DNA of 64,000 nucleotides from Hymenobacter coccineus. GTDB lineage: Bacteria; Bacteroidota; Bacteroidia; Cytophagales; Hymenobacteraceae. The notes beneath the pieces are model-generated. The model saw nothing but the letters and a program-made list of their open reading frames with translations, made no database searches and was not told where the DNA came from. Within the stretch, counting starts at the first letter, position 1. Each line of letters begins with the position of its first letter. Location of the stretch: NCBI RefSeq assembly GCF_001816125.1, contig NZ_MDZA01000033.1:1-64000 (forward strand), given 5' to 3'. The position numbers and the translations under genes were made by a program. Below, piece after piece: positions 1 to 7,396 of this stretch.

Positions 1-2
1 GA

Positions 3-1664
3 GTGGCCCGCCGCCCTGGCCCGGGCCCTGGCCACGGGCAAAGCCGAGGTGCTCACGCCCCACCCCGCAGCGCACCGCCCCCGGGGCCCGCTACTGGCAG
101 GCCACGCTCCAGGCCCTGCCCCGCGTACCGCCGCTCGCCCCCCGGCCTGCTCCTAGGCCTGCTCGACGTGACCGATGCGCTGCACCCCGCCGACCCCCAC
201 TCGCTGCACAGCCAAACCCGCCTGCGCATTTTTGCCGAGCACCTGCCCCAGCAAATGTGGACGGCCAACGCCAACGGCCAGCTGGAGTTTATGAATGCGC
301 GCACCGCCGAGTTTTTGGGCGAAGACGTGGCCGGCCGCCGGGGCCCCAACGACTGGCGGCGCGCCGTGCACCCCGACGACCAGGAAGGGGCCCTGGCCCG
401 CTGGGAGCAGGCCGTGGCCCAAGCCACCCCGTTTGAGGCGGAGCTGCGCCTGCTGCGCCACGACGGCACCTACCGCTGGGTGCTGGTGCAGGCCGAGCCT
501 GCCCGCGACGCCCAGGGCCACGTGCTGCGCTGGTACGGCACCAATACCGACATCCACCCGCTGCGCACCCTCACCCGCCAGCTGGTGCGCCGCGAACAGG
601 AGTTTCGCTTCCTCGTCGAAAGCCTGCCGCACCTGGTCTGGGCCGCCACCGCCAACGGCCGCCTCACCTTCGTGAACCAGCATTGGGTGGACTACACCGG
701 CCTGCCCTTGGACCAGGCCCAGGACGGCTGGGCCCAGCTTTTGCTACCCGAAGACCGCCCCGCCGCCGTGCAGGACATGGCCACGCACTGGGCCAGCGGC
801 CGCCCCTTCGAGCTGCTCACCCGCCTGCGCGCGGCCCGCACCGGCGAGTACCGTTGGTTTGTGCACCGCGGCCAGCCGCTCTACGATGCCCGGGGCCAGT
901 TTGTGCGCTGGTACGGCACCAGCACCGACGTGAACGACGCCGTGCGCACCCAGGAATTGCTGGAGGAGCAGAACCAGCGCCTGACCCGCGCCAACCAGGA
1001 CTTCGACAACTTCGTGTACGCCGCCAGCCACGACCTCAAGCAGCCCATCAACAACATGGCGGGCATTTTTGAGGAGCTGGTCCGCACGGCCCACTTCCGC
1101 GACCCCGAGGCCGGGCAGCTCACGGCCTACTTCGATCGGGCCCTGACCCAGATTTACGGCACCATCGACGACCTCACGGCCGTGGTGCAGCTCCAGCGCC
1201 CCCAGCCGGCCCCGGCCGAGGCCGTGGAGCTGGCCCCGCTGGTGCAAGGCATTGTGCACAGCGTACAAAACCAGGTGACGCGCCTGCGGGCCGATATTGC
1301 CCTCGACGTGGCGCGCTGCCCCACCGTGCTCTACGTGCGCGCCCACTTGCAAAGCCTGCTCTTCAACCTGCTCAGCAACGCCCTGAAGTACGCCGCCCCC
1401 GGCCGGCCGCCCCGCATTACGGTGCGGGCCGTGCCCGACGCTGAGACCGACCGCCCCGTGCTCACGGTGCAGGACAATGGCCTGGGCATCGACCTCGACC
1501 GGTTTGGGCCCCAGCTGTTCCAGCAGTTTGCCCGCTTCCACGCCCACGTCGACGGCACGGGCATGGGCCTCTACCTCGTCAATCGCATCGTGGAAAGCCA
1601 CGGCGGCCGCCTCGAAGTAGCCAGCGTAGTGGACGCCGGCACCACGTTCACGTTGTATCTATAA
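3..1664 (+). CDS. PAS-domain sensor histidine kinase (5' partial)
   Basis: C-terminal part of a sensor kinase; the gene begins before the window. Two PAS domains follow one another (residues about 70-190 and 195-315 of the visible frame), each ending in a PAC-like RWYGT-TD motif. A HisKA helix carries the phospho-acceptor His343 in SHDLKQP. The ATPase domain has an N box (NLLSNALKYA), a G1 box (DNGLGID) and a G2 box (GTGMGLYLVNRI). No transmembrane segment is visible, so it probably senses a soluble or redox signal. No response regulator lies in the window. The first ~150 bases read kinase-like protein in three successive frames: frame 1 (WPAALARALATG), frame 2 (RYWQATLQALP), then frame 3 (PPGLLLGLLDVTD). 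The beginning therefore holds two apparent indels. The ATPase-domain call is secure; the partner and signal are unknown. Confidence 0.9.
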   Translation: MARRPGPGPGHGQSRGAHAPPRSAPPPGPATGRPRSRPCPAYRRSPPGLLLGLLDVTDALHPADPHSLHSQTRLRIFAEHLPQQMWTANANGQLEFMNARTAEFLGEDVAGRRGPNDWRRAVHPDDQEGALARWEQAVAQATPFEAELRLLRHDGTYRWVLVQAEPARDAQGHVLRWYGTNTDIHPLRTLTRQLVRREQEFRFLVESLPHLVWAATANGRLTFVNQHWVDYTGLPLDQAQDGWAQLLLPEDRPAAVQDMATHWASGRPFELLTRLRAARTGEYRWFVHRGQPLYDARGQFVRWYGTSTDVNDAVRTQELLEEQNQRLTRANQDFDNFVYAASHDLKQPINNMAGIFEELVRTAHFRDPEAGQLTAYFDRALTQIYGTIDDLTAVVQLQRPQPAPAEAVELAPLVQGIVHSVQNQVTRLRADIALDVARCPTVLYVRAHLQSLLFNLLSNALKYAAPGRPPRITVRAVPDAETDRPVLTVQDNGLGIDLDRFGPQLFQQFARFHAHVDGTGMGLYLVNRIVESHGGRLEVASVVDAGTTFTLYL

Positions 1665-1719
1665 GTGGGCCTTCGGCTGATGGCGGTTAGTTAGGGTCCC
1701 GGGGGTAGCTGGGGCCCTA

Positions 1720-1760
1720 AAAGGTCGTCATATAGCGCGCAGCGAAGCATGACGGCCTTT
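1720..1760. repeat. Small hairpin downstream of the kinase
   Basis: A 12-nt stem (1720-1731 with 1749-1760, one mismatch) has a 17-nt loop containing CGCAGCGAAG. The loop and the flanking CATGACG resemble the GCAGCGAAGCAT core of the dispersed repeats at 4560 and 62666. It may be a decayed or minimal copy that also acts as a terminator for the kinase. Confidence 0.5.
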
Positions 1761-1780
1761 CGGGGCCCTAAACTGTTTAG

Positions 1781-1969
1781 GTCTTACGAACTTTTAGCCC
1801 CGGAGGAGCGGCCCATTGGTGGTAAAGCATTGTAAAAGAGCAATAAAGCCCCAGCGGGGCGCCCCATTAGCATAGCGGCCATTTGTACCGCCCCGCTGGG
1901 GCTTTGTTGCTATCAATCCCGATATTACTACCGACGGGCCGCCCCTCCGGGGCTAAAAATGCGTAAGTC
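1781..1969. repeat. Nested palindromic REP/BIME-like element
   Basis: Outer arms of about 35 nt (1781-1815 and 1935-1969) are near-perfect reverse complements centred on TTTTAGCCCCGGAGG. Inside lies a second inverted pair of 21 nt (1841-1861 and 1889-1909, 20 of 21 matching) containing AAAGCCCCAGCGGGGCG. The symmetric, GC-clamped architecture resembles the extragenic palindromes mobilised by REP-associated tyrosine transposases in Bacteroidota. No transposase is nearby. It fills most of the gap between the kinase and the aminotransferase and could fold into a large cruciform. Confidence 0.7.
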
Positions 1970-2038
1970 CTACTGTTAATAGCCAGAAGCTAACCGCAAT
2001 CAGCCAGTAGCCACCAGCAAAAGCCATCAGCCAACAGA

Positions 2039-3202
2039 ATGCTTGCTTCCAAACTGCCCGATGTAGGCACCAGCATCTTCACCCGCATGACCCTGCTGGC
2101 CCAGGAAACCGGGGCCCTCAACCTGGCCCAGGGCTTCCCCGACTACGCCCCGCCGCAGGCCCTGCGCGAGGCCCTGGCCCGCCACGCCCTCTCGCCCGAC
2201 GGCCACCAGTACGCGCCCATGCCGGGGCTGCCGCGGCTGCGGGCGGCCATTACCGCGCAGGTGTGCCGCCTGCGCCCGGGGGCCCTGGCGCCCGACCCCG
2301 ACGCGGAAATCACCGTCACGGCCGGGGCCACGGAGGCGCTGTACGCGGTGCTGGCGGCCGTGGTGCGGCCCGGCGACGAAGTGCTGATGTTCGAGCCGGC
2401 CTACGATTTGTACGGGCCGGCCATCCGGCTGCAAGGGGGCGTGCCGCGCTACGTGCGCCTGCCCGCGCCCAGCTTCCGGCCCGATTGGGACGCGGTGCGG
2501 GCGGCATTTTCGGCGCGCACCCGGCTGGTGCTCGTGAATTCGCCCCACAACCCCAGCGGGGCCGTGTTTTCGGCCGAAGACTGGGATGCGCTGGCCGACC
2601 TGGTGGACGGCACCGACGCGCTGGTGCTCAGCGACGAAGTATACGAGCACCTGGTGTTCGACGGGGCCCCGGCGCGGAGCGCACGGCAGCACCCGGGCCT
2701 GCGCGGGCGCAGCTTCGTGCTCTCGTCGTTTGGCAAAACCTACCACGCCACCGGCTGGAAGGTGGGCTACTGCGTGGCCCCGCCGGCCCTCACCCGCGAG
2801 CTGCGCCGGGTGCACCAGTTCGTCACGTTCAGCGTGAGCACGCCCACCCAACTGGCCCTGGCCGACGCGCTGGAATCCGACGTCACCGATGAACACGCCC
2901 GCGGCTTGGCCGGCTTCTACCAGGCCAAGCGCGACTTGTTCCGGGGCTTGCTGGCCGGCACCGGGTGGGAGCTGCTGGCCGTGCCGGGCGGCTACTTCCA
3001 GCTGGCGGGCTACGCGGCATTTTCCGGGGCCCCCGACGCGGAATTTGCCGAGGAGCTAGCCCGGCGCTGGGGCGTGGCCGTGGTGCCAGTATCGGCGTTT
3101 TACCACGACGGCTACGACCCGGGTCTGGTGCGCTTTTGCTTCGCCAAAGAGGCGCCTACGCTGGAGGCGGCGGCCGAGCGGCTGCGGCGGGGGCCGGGTT
3201 AG
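2039..3202 (+). CDS. PLP-dependent aminotransferase, methionine aminotransferase type
   Basis: A fold-type I, class I/II aminotransferase of 387 aa, the usual family length. The cofactor lysine is Lys233 in SSFGKTYHATGWKVGY. The segment NSPHNPSG supplies the conserved Asn-Pro of the PLP pocket and SDEVYEHLVFDG the conserved Asp and Tyr. Sequence style and length match the YbdL/kynurenine-aminotransferase-like group, which in Bacteroidota is usually annotated as methionine aminotransferase and transaminates KMTB during methionine salvage. A partner omega-amidase lies at 50353-51144, unusually far away. The ATG at 2039 begins the conserved N-terminus (KLPDVGTSIFTRMT). The substrate is inferred from family resemblance; a kynurenine or glutamine specificity cannot be excluded. 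Confidence 0.88.
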   Translation: MLASKLPDVGTSIFTRMTLLAQETGALNLAQGFPDYAPPQALREALARHALSPDGHQYAPMPGLPRLRAAITAQVCRLRPGALAPDPDAEITVTAGATEALYAVLAAVVRPGDEVLMFEPAYDLYGPAIRLQGGVPRYVRLPAPSFRPDWDAVRAAFSARTRLVLVNSPHNPSGAVFSAEDWDALADLVDGTDALVLSDEVYEHLVFDGAPARSARQHPGLRGRSFVLSSFGKTYHATGWKVGYCVAPPALTRELRRVHQFVTFSVSTPTQLALADALESDVTDEHARGLAGFYQAKRDLFRGLLAGTGWELLAVPGGYFQLAGYAAFSGAPDAEFAEELARRWGVAVVPVSAFYHDGYDPGLVRFCFAKEAPTLEAAAERLRRGPG

Positions 3203-3243
3203 GGGCCCTGGGGGGGGAACCTCAAGAGACCCCCACGGGGCGG

Positions 3244-3326
3244 GCCCCTCTCCTGCGGAGAGGGGTGCGTTCAAATTGCCAATTCAACGATTCAGGTATT
3301 GGCACCCCTCTCCGCAGGAGAGGGGC
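3244..3326. repeat. Inverted repeat between convergent genes
   Basis: Perfect 25-nt arms (3244-3268 and 3302-3326) contain CCCCTCTCCTGCGGAGAGGGG-type sequence, with a 33-nt spacer. The position between two convergent genes suits a bidirectional terminator. The arms are themselves partly palindromic (CTCTCC-TGC-GGAGAG), a feature of mobile extragenic palindromes. Confidence 0.7.
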
Positions 3327-3353
3327 CGGGGGTGAGGTTGCCCCGTTGTGCAT

Positions 3354-4499
3354 TTACCCCCGCACCGCCGCGGCCGCGCGGAGCGGCGCCGGCTTCTTGG
3401 CCTTGTGGCGGCGGCCCCACCACAGCAGCGTGCCGGTGACGGGCAGGCTGGCCAAAATCAGGCTGATGAGGAAGGCCACGATTTTGCCGCCCAGGCCCAG
3501 GAGTTGGCCGGTGTGCAGGTCGTAGTTCAGGTCGCCGAGCTTCTTGCCAGGGCTTTTGGCAGCGTGGGGCAGGGCCCCCAGCAGCTGGCCCGACACGGGG
3601 TGGAAGTAGTACTCGTCGCGGTGGTAGTAGTGCAGGGCCTTTTGGTAGGTGAGGCAGTACAGGGGTTGCTTGGGGTCGGTGGCCGGCCCGATCATCACCA
3701 TGTCGGCGGTGGGCGATTGCCGGCGCACCTGCGCGTAGGCCACGTCGGCCAGCGGCTGGGCGGGGGCCCTGGCCGCAGCCAGCGTGGCCACGGCGGGCGG
3801 GACTTCTTCCTGGGGGTAATGGCGGCCGGCGTTGGCCACAGTGCTGGCCGCTTGCAGCCACGAGCCGAAGCTCATAAACAGGCCGGTGAGGGCGATGACG
3901 AACGCGCCCGCTGCCACGTAGAAGCCCAGCACTTGGTGCAAGTCGTAGTTCAGGCGGCGCCACTTGCTGCCCCACTTGATGGTGAAGCGCTGCTTGCGCT
4001 CCTGCCGGCGCTTGGGCCACCACAGCACCAGGCCGGTGCCCAGCATCACCAGGAAAATGGCGACGGCCACGCCCACCACCCACTCGCCCACCGCCACCGG
4101 CAGCAGCAAGTACATGTGCAGGGCCTGCACGATGCTGAAGAAGTCGGTGGCCAGATTTTGCTCGTGCAGCACCTGGCCGGTGTAGGGGTTTAGCGAGGCC
4201 AGATAGCTGCCCCCGGCCGGGTCGGAGAAATACACCGTAGTCGAGCGGCCCGGCCCGTAATATGTGGTGTAGCTCGGCACGGCGCCGGGGTGCTGCGCCA
4301 CGGTGGCCGCGTGCAGGCGCGAGGGCGGCAGCGGGGCCCCGTGGGCCGGGGCGGCCACCAGCCGCCAGGGCTCAACGGCATCGCGGATTTCGTCCTGGAA
4401 GGTAAAAATAGCTCCCGTCAAACTCACCACGAACACCACCAGCCCCGAGCCGAGGCCCAGCCACAAGTGAAGTTTACCGATGGCTTGCTTGAGGGTCAT
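3354..4499 (-). CDS. PepSY-associated TM helix protein
   Basis: An integral inner-membrane protein of 381 aa in the PepSY/PiuB-like family, found beside iron-siderophore receptors and thought to take part in periplasmic or cytoplasmic iron-siderophore reduction. The first helix (residues about 12-33, LWLGLGSGLVVFVVSLTGAIFTF) contains the family's HLWLGL motif. Further helices lie near 145-165 (VVGVAVAIFLVMLGTGLVLWWP) and 190-215, with a last one near 345-370 followed by a basic tail. Two extracytoplasmic segments carry the PepSY repeats (NPYTGQVL and HPVSGQLLG). It follows the TonB receptor at 4693-7203 on the same strand. The 193-nt gap between them holds a dispersed repeat, so cotranscription is likely but not certain. 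Confidence 0.85.
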   Translation of the reverse strand: MTLKQAIGKLHLWLGLGSGLVVFVVSLTGAIFTFQDEIRDAVEPWRLVAAPAHGAPLPPSRLHAATVAQHPGAVPSYTTYYGPGRSTTVYFSDPAGGSYLASLNPYTGQVLHEQNLATDFFSIVQALHMYLLLPVAVGEWVVGVAVAIFLVMLGTGLVLWWPKRRQERKQRFTIKWGSKWRRLNYDLHQVLGFYVAAGAFVIALTGLFMSFGSWLQAASTVANAGRHYPQEEVPPAVATLAAARAPAQPLADVAYAQVRRQSPTADMVMIGPATDPKQPLYCLTYQKALHYYHRDEYYFHPVSGQLLGALPHAAKSPGKKLGDLNYDLHTGQLLGLGGKIVAFLISLILASLPVTGTLLWWGRRHKAKKPAPLRAAAAVRG

Positions 4500-4559
4500 A
4501 TTGAGGAGATGTGATGAGTTGCTGGGGCCCTAAGGCCGTGGATTATCAAGCGAAACGAA

Positions 4560-4655
4560 GAACATCATGCAGAGCGCAGCGAAACATCTTTCCTTCGCCA
4601 GTAATCAGGATTAATTACACGGGAAAGATGCTTCGCTGCGCTCTGCATGACGTTC
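4560..4655. repeat. Dispersed palindromic repeat, copy 1
   Basis: Arms 4560-4593 and 4621-4655 are nearly perfect reverse complements containing CATGCAGAGCGCAGCGAAGC, with an AT-rich loop. The same arms occur at 62666-62755. It lies between the TonB receptor and the PepSY gene. The apparent 61-codon frame across it is an artefact of the repeat. Confidence 0.8.
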
Positions 4656-4692
4656 TTTCAGCACAACGTTCCTCAGATGAATTTGTAGCCGT

Positions 4693-7203
4693 TTAAAACT
4701 TGAACGCTACCGAGCCGATAATGCTGCGCAGCTTCTGCGGGTTCATCGAGCCGTAGCCAATCCAGTAATGCTGGTCAGTGAGGTTGTCCATCTTCACGGA
4801 GAAGCGGTAGCGCGGCTGGTCGAAGAAGGCGCTGGCGTTCAATACCACGTAGCTGGGCAGCGTGAACTGGCCGGCGTTGGCGTCGTTCACCACCATATTG
4901 TCGCTGGCGTAGTTGCCGCCGGCGCCCAGGCCCAGGCCCTTGAGGGGCCCCATGGGCAGGCGGTAGCTCACCCACAGGTTAGCCAGGGTGGGCGAGCCGG
5001 CGGTGCTGGGGCGGCGGCCCTGGGTGGCGGGCCCGTCGTTGGTCAGCTCGGCGTGGTTGTAGGCGAAGCCGGCCACCACGTTGAGGCCCGGCAAGGGGTT
5101 GATGACCACGTCGGCTTCCACGCCGCGGCTCACCTGCTCGCCGCTCTGTACCTGGGCAAACAGGGCCGCGCCGCGGGGGTCGGTGTCGGTGCGCAGCACG
5201 TTCTGCACGCGGATGTCGTACACGCTCAGCGTGGCCGTGAAGCGGCCGCCGAGGCGGTCAAATTTCACGCCGGCCTCCACCTGGTTGGCGTGCTCGAGCT
5301 TGGCCGTGATGGGCGCGGTGAGGGCGTTGGCGGCGGCGTCGTAGCCGAAGTAGGTGCCCCGGTTGGCGAAGGAATTCTGGTAGTTGGCGAACACCGACAG
5401 TTGCGCGGGCACCAGCTGGTACACGGCCCCGAACTTGGGCGAGGCCGCCGTTTGGTTGAAGCCGGCGTTGGCCCCGTCGGCGCCCTTGTTGGCGAAGCGG
5501 TCCACGCGCACGGCGGCCAGCACGCTGAGGCGGTCGGTCAGGTTCAGCACGTCCGAGAGGAAGGCGCTGTAGGTGTTGGTCTCGTTGAAAACCGGGTACG
5601 TGTAGCCGGGGGGCCCGGCGTTGTAGAGCCGCGTCATGTTGGCCCCGTTGAAGGACCCGTAATCATAAGTAGCCGAGTTGATGGGCACCTTGGCGTAGGT
5701 GCTGCCGAAGAAAAACTGGTCGTTGCGCACGTGCAAAAAGTCGAAGCCCAGCACCACGCGGTTGCGCAGGCGGCCCAGCTGGAAGTCGCCGTTGAAGAGC
5801 TGCTGCACTTGCAGCAGGCGGCCGCGGCTGTCGCGGGTCGATTGGTCGGACTGAAGCAGCGAATCCTGGCCGATGCCCCGGCCGTTGCCCAAGATGCCAA
5901 TGTAGGGCCCGAAGCCGTCGGAATAGCTGCTGATGGAGGCGAAGTTGGTGGACGAGCGCAGGGTGGGCGAAAGCTGGTAGTTCACCTGCCCAAACAGGTT
6001 GGTGGCCCGGCTGGCCGTCCACAGCCCCGGGCCGCTGTAGGCCTTGCGGTAGTCGATGGGGGCCTGGTCGGCCCGGTCGAAGCCCAGCTGGCTGATAGCA
6101 GAATTGGGGAAGAAGAAGGTGCGCCCGGTGGCCGTGTTGCGCTGAAACTCGCCGTCGAGCGTGATGCTCAGCTTGTCATTCGGCCGGATGGTGAGGGTGG
6201 GGGCCAGCGCGTAGGTGCGGCTGAAGCCCACGTCCTGGAAGCTGCCTTCGTAGTTCCAGGCCCCGTTCACCCGGAAGAGGACGGTTTTGGCGGGGTTCAG
6301 GGGCGTGTTCACGTCCACGGCCACGCGGTTGAAGTTGTAGCTGCCGGCTGAGTAGTTCACCTCGCCCCCGAACTTGTCGTAGGCCTTCTTGGTGACGCGG
6401 TTCAGCAGGCCGCCGTAGGAGGTGAGGGCGCTGCCGTAGAGCGTGCCCGAGGGCCCCTTGATGACTTCGAGCTTTTCGAGGTTGGCCGCGTCAATGGTGG
6501 TGGCCACGTTGCCCACCAGGCCGTTGCGCAGCTGGCTCTGCGTCACGAAGCCGCGCATGGTGTAGTAGCTGCCGCCGTCGCCGGCGCGGCCCGTCGATTC
6601 CCACATGCGCTGGATGCCGGGCACGTTGCGGGTGGCGTCGTCGGCCGTGAAGACCAGCTGCTCGGTCAGCAGCTCCTTGGTCACGGTGCTATACACCTGC
6701 GGGTTCTCCACGTTCTTGAGCGGCATCTTGGCCACGTCGTCGCTGTTGGTGCGGCTGAACTTGTTGGTGCGGCCCGCGCTCACCACCACTTCCTGGAGCT
6801 GCTGGGCGCTTTCGGCCAGCGCAAAATCGACGGACGCCGCCGACTGCCCGGGGCCCAAGGTCACGGTTTTCTCCTCGGCCTTCAGGCCCACGGCCGAAAT
6901 GACCAGCGTGTAGCTGCCGGGCCGCAGGTGGTCGAGCACGTACTCGCCTTGGGCGTTGGTAATGGCCCCCTGGCCGCGGCCCTTCAGGCCCACCGTCACG
7001 GCCTGCGCGGGCTGGCCGTCGGAGGTGGTAACGCGGCCCCGAATGGCGGCCGCTTGCTGCGCCTGGGCGGTGAAGGCGGACCCGGCAAATGCGGTAGCCA
7101 AGCCCAGGAGTCGAAGATTTTGCAAAACGTAGCTCTTTAGAATTAATCCAGATTTGACACAAAGGAACGCAACGAATTCCTTATTTAGAATTAATCCACA
7201 CAA
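4693..7203 (-). CDS. TonB-dependent siderophore receptor (no ATG start)
   Basis: An outer-membrane, energy-dependent receptor of FhuE/ferrichrome type. A signal peptide (LRLLGLATAFAGSAFTAQA) is followed by a CarboxypepD_reg-like domain (RGRVTTSDGQPAQAVTV). Next come a TonB-box-like stretch (LQEVVVSAGR), a plug domain (DDATRNVPGIQRM, LEVIKGPSGTLYGS) and a 22-strand-type barrel ending in the aromatic motif GSVAFKF. No ATG exists between the upstream in-frame stop and the plug. The longest frame opens with TTG at 7203; TTG at 7125, giving a protein that begins just before the signal peptide, is the more natural start. The original start may have been lost. It pairs with the PepSY protein at 3354-4499. 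The substrate is inferred to be a ferric siderophore; a copper or cobalamin ligand is possible. Confidence 0.85.
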   Translation of the reverse strand: MCGLILNKEFVAFLCVKSGLILKSYVLQNLRLLGLATAFAGSAFTAQAQQAAAIRGRVTTSDGQPAQAVTVGLKGRGQGAITNAQGEYVLDHLRPGSYTLVISAVGLKAEEKTVTLGPGQSAASVDFALAESAQQLQEVVVSAGRTNKFSRTNSDDVAKMPLKNVENPQVYSTVTKELLTEQLVFTADDATRNVPGIQRMWESTGRAGDGGSYYTMRGFVTQSQLRNGLVGNVATTIDAANLEKLEVIKGPSGTLYGSALTSYGGLLNRVTKKAYDKFGGEVNYSAGSYNFNRVAVDVNTPLNPAKTVLFRVNGAWNYEGSFQDVGFSRTYALAPTLTIRPNDKLSITLDGEFQRNTATGRTFFFPNSAISQLGFDRADQAPIDYRKAYSGPGLWTASRATNLFGQVNYQLSPTLRSSTNFASISSYSDGFGPYIGILGNGRGIGQDSLLQSDQSTRDSRGRLLQVQQLFNGDFQLGRLRNRVVLGFDFLHVRNDQFFFGSTYAKVPINSATYDYGSFNGANMTRLYNAGPPGYTYPVFNETNTYSAFLSDVLNLTDRLSVLAAVRVDRFANKGADGANAGFNQTAASPKFGAVYQLVPAQLSVFANYQNSFANRGTYFGYDAAANALTAPITAKLEHANQVEAGVKFDRLGGRFTATLSVYDIRVQNVLRTDTDPRGAALFAQVQSGEQVSRGVEADVVINPLPGLNVVAGFAYNHAELTNDGPATQGRRPSTAGSPTLANLWVSYRLPMGPLKGLGLGAGGNYASDNMVVNDANAGQFTLPSYVVLNASAFFDQPRYRFSVKMDNLTDQHYWIGYGSMNPQKLRSIIGSVAFKF
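7136..7198. promoter_or_regulatory. Direct repeats in the TonB-receptor leader
   Basis: The 15-mer TTTAGAATTAATCCA occurs at 7136-7150 and again at 7184-7198, 48 bp apart in an AT-rich stretch where the neighbouring DNA is GC-rich. Each contains the palindromic core GAATTAATTC-like sequence. It overlaps the beginning of the receptor reading frame, so it may be the true promoter/operator region (iron control is possible), with translation starting further in. Confidence 0.4.
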
Positions 7204-7396
7204 TAAAGTTGCTAACGTTGGCTACTCCCGGGGCCCTGGGGCCCCCAACGCCGCCGCCCGACAAGGCCGTGGGGCCCCAGGACCGTCATTGCCGGGCGGC
7301 TCAGTAGGCTGAAGTTGGCAGACGTAGGCCCAAGCGAAGCCAGCGGGGCTCGGGACAATGAAGCAACCCTATCCACACCGAACGTATAGTACCGCG

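Noticed and set aside
4511..4696. Short frame over the repeat at 4560-4655
   Set aside because: Made almost entirely of palindromic repeat sequence; no protein features.
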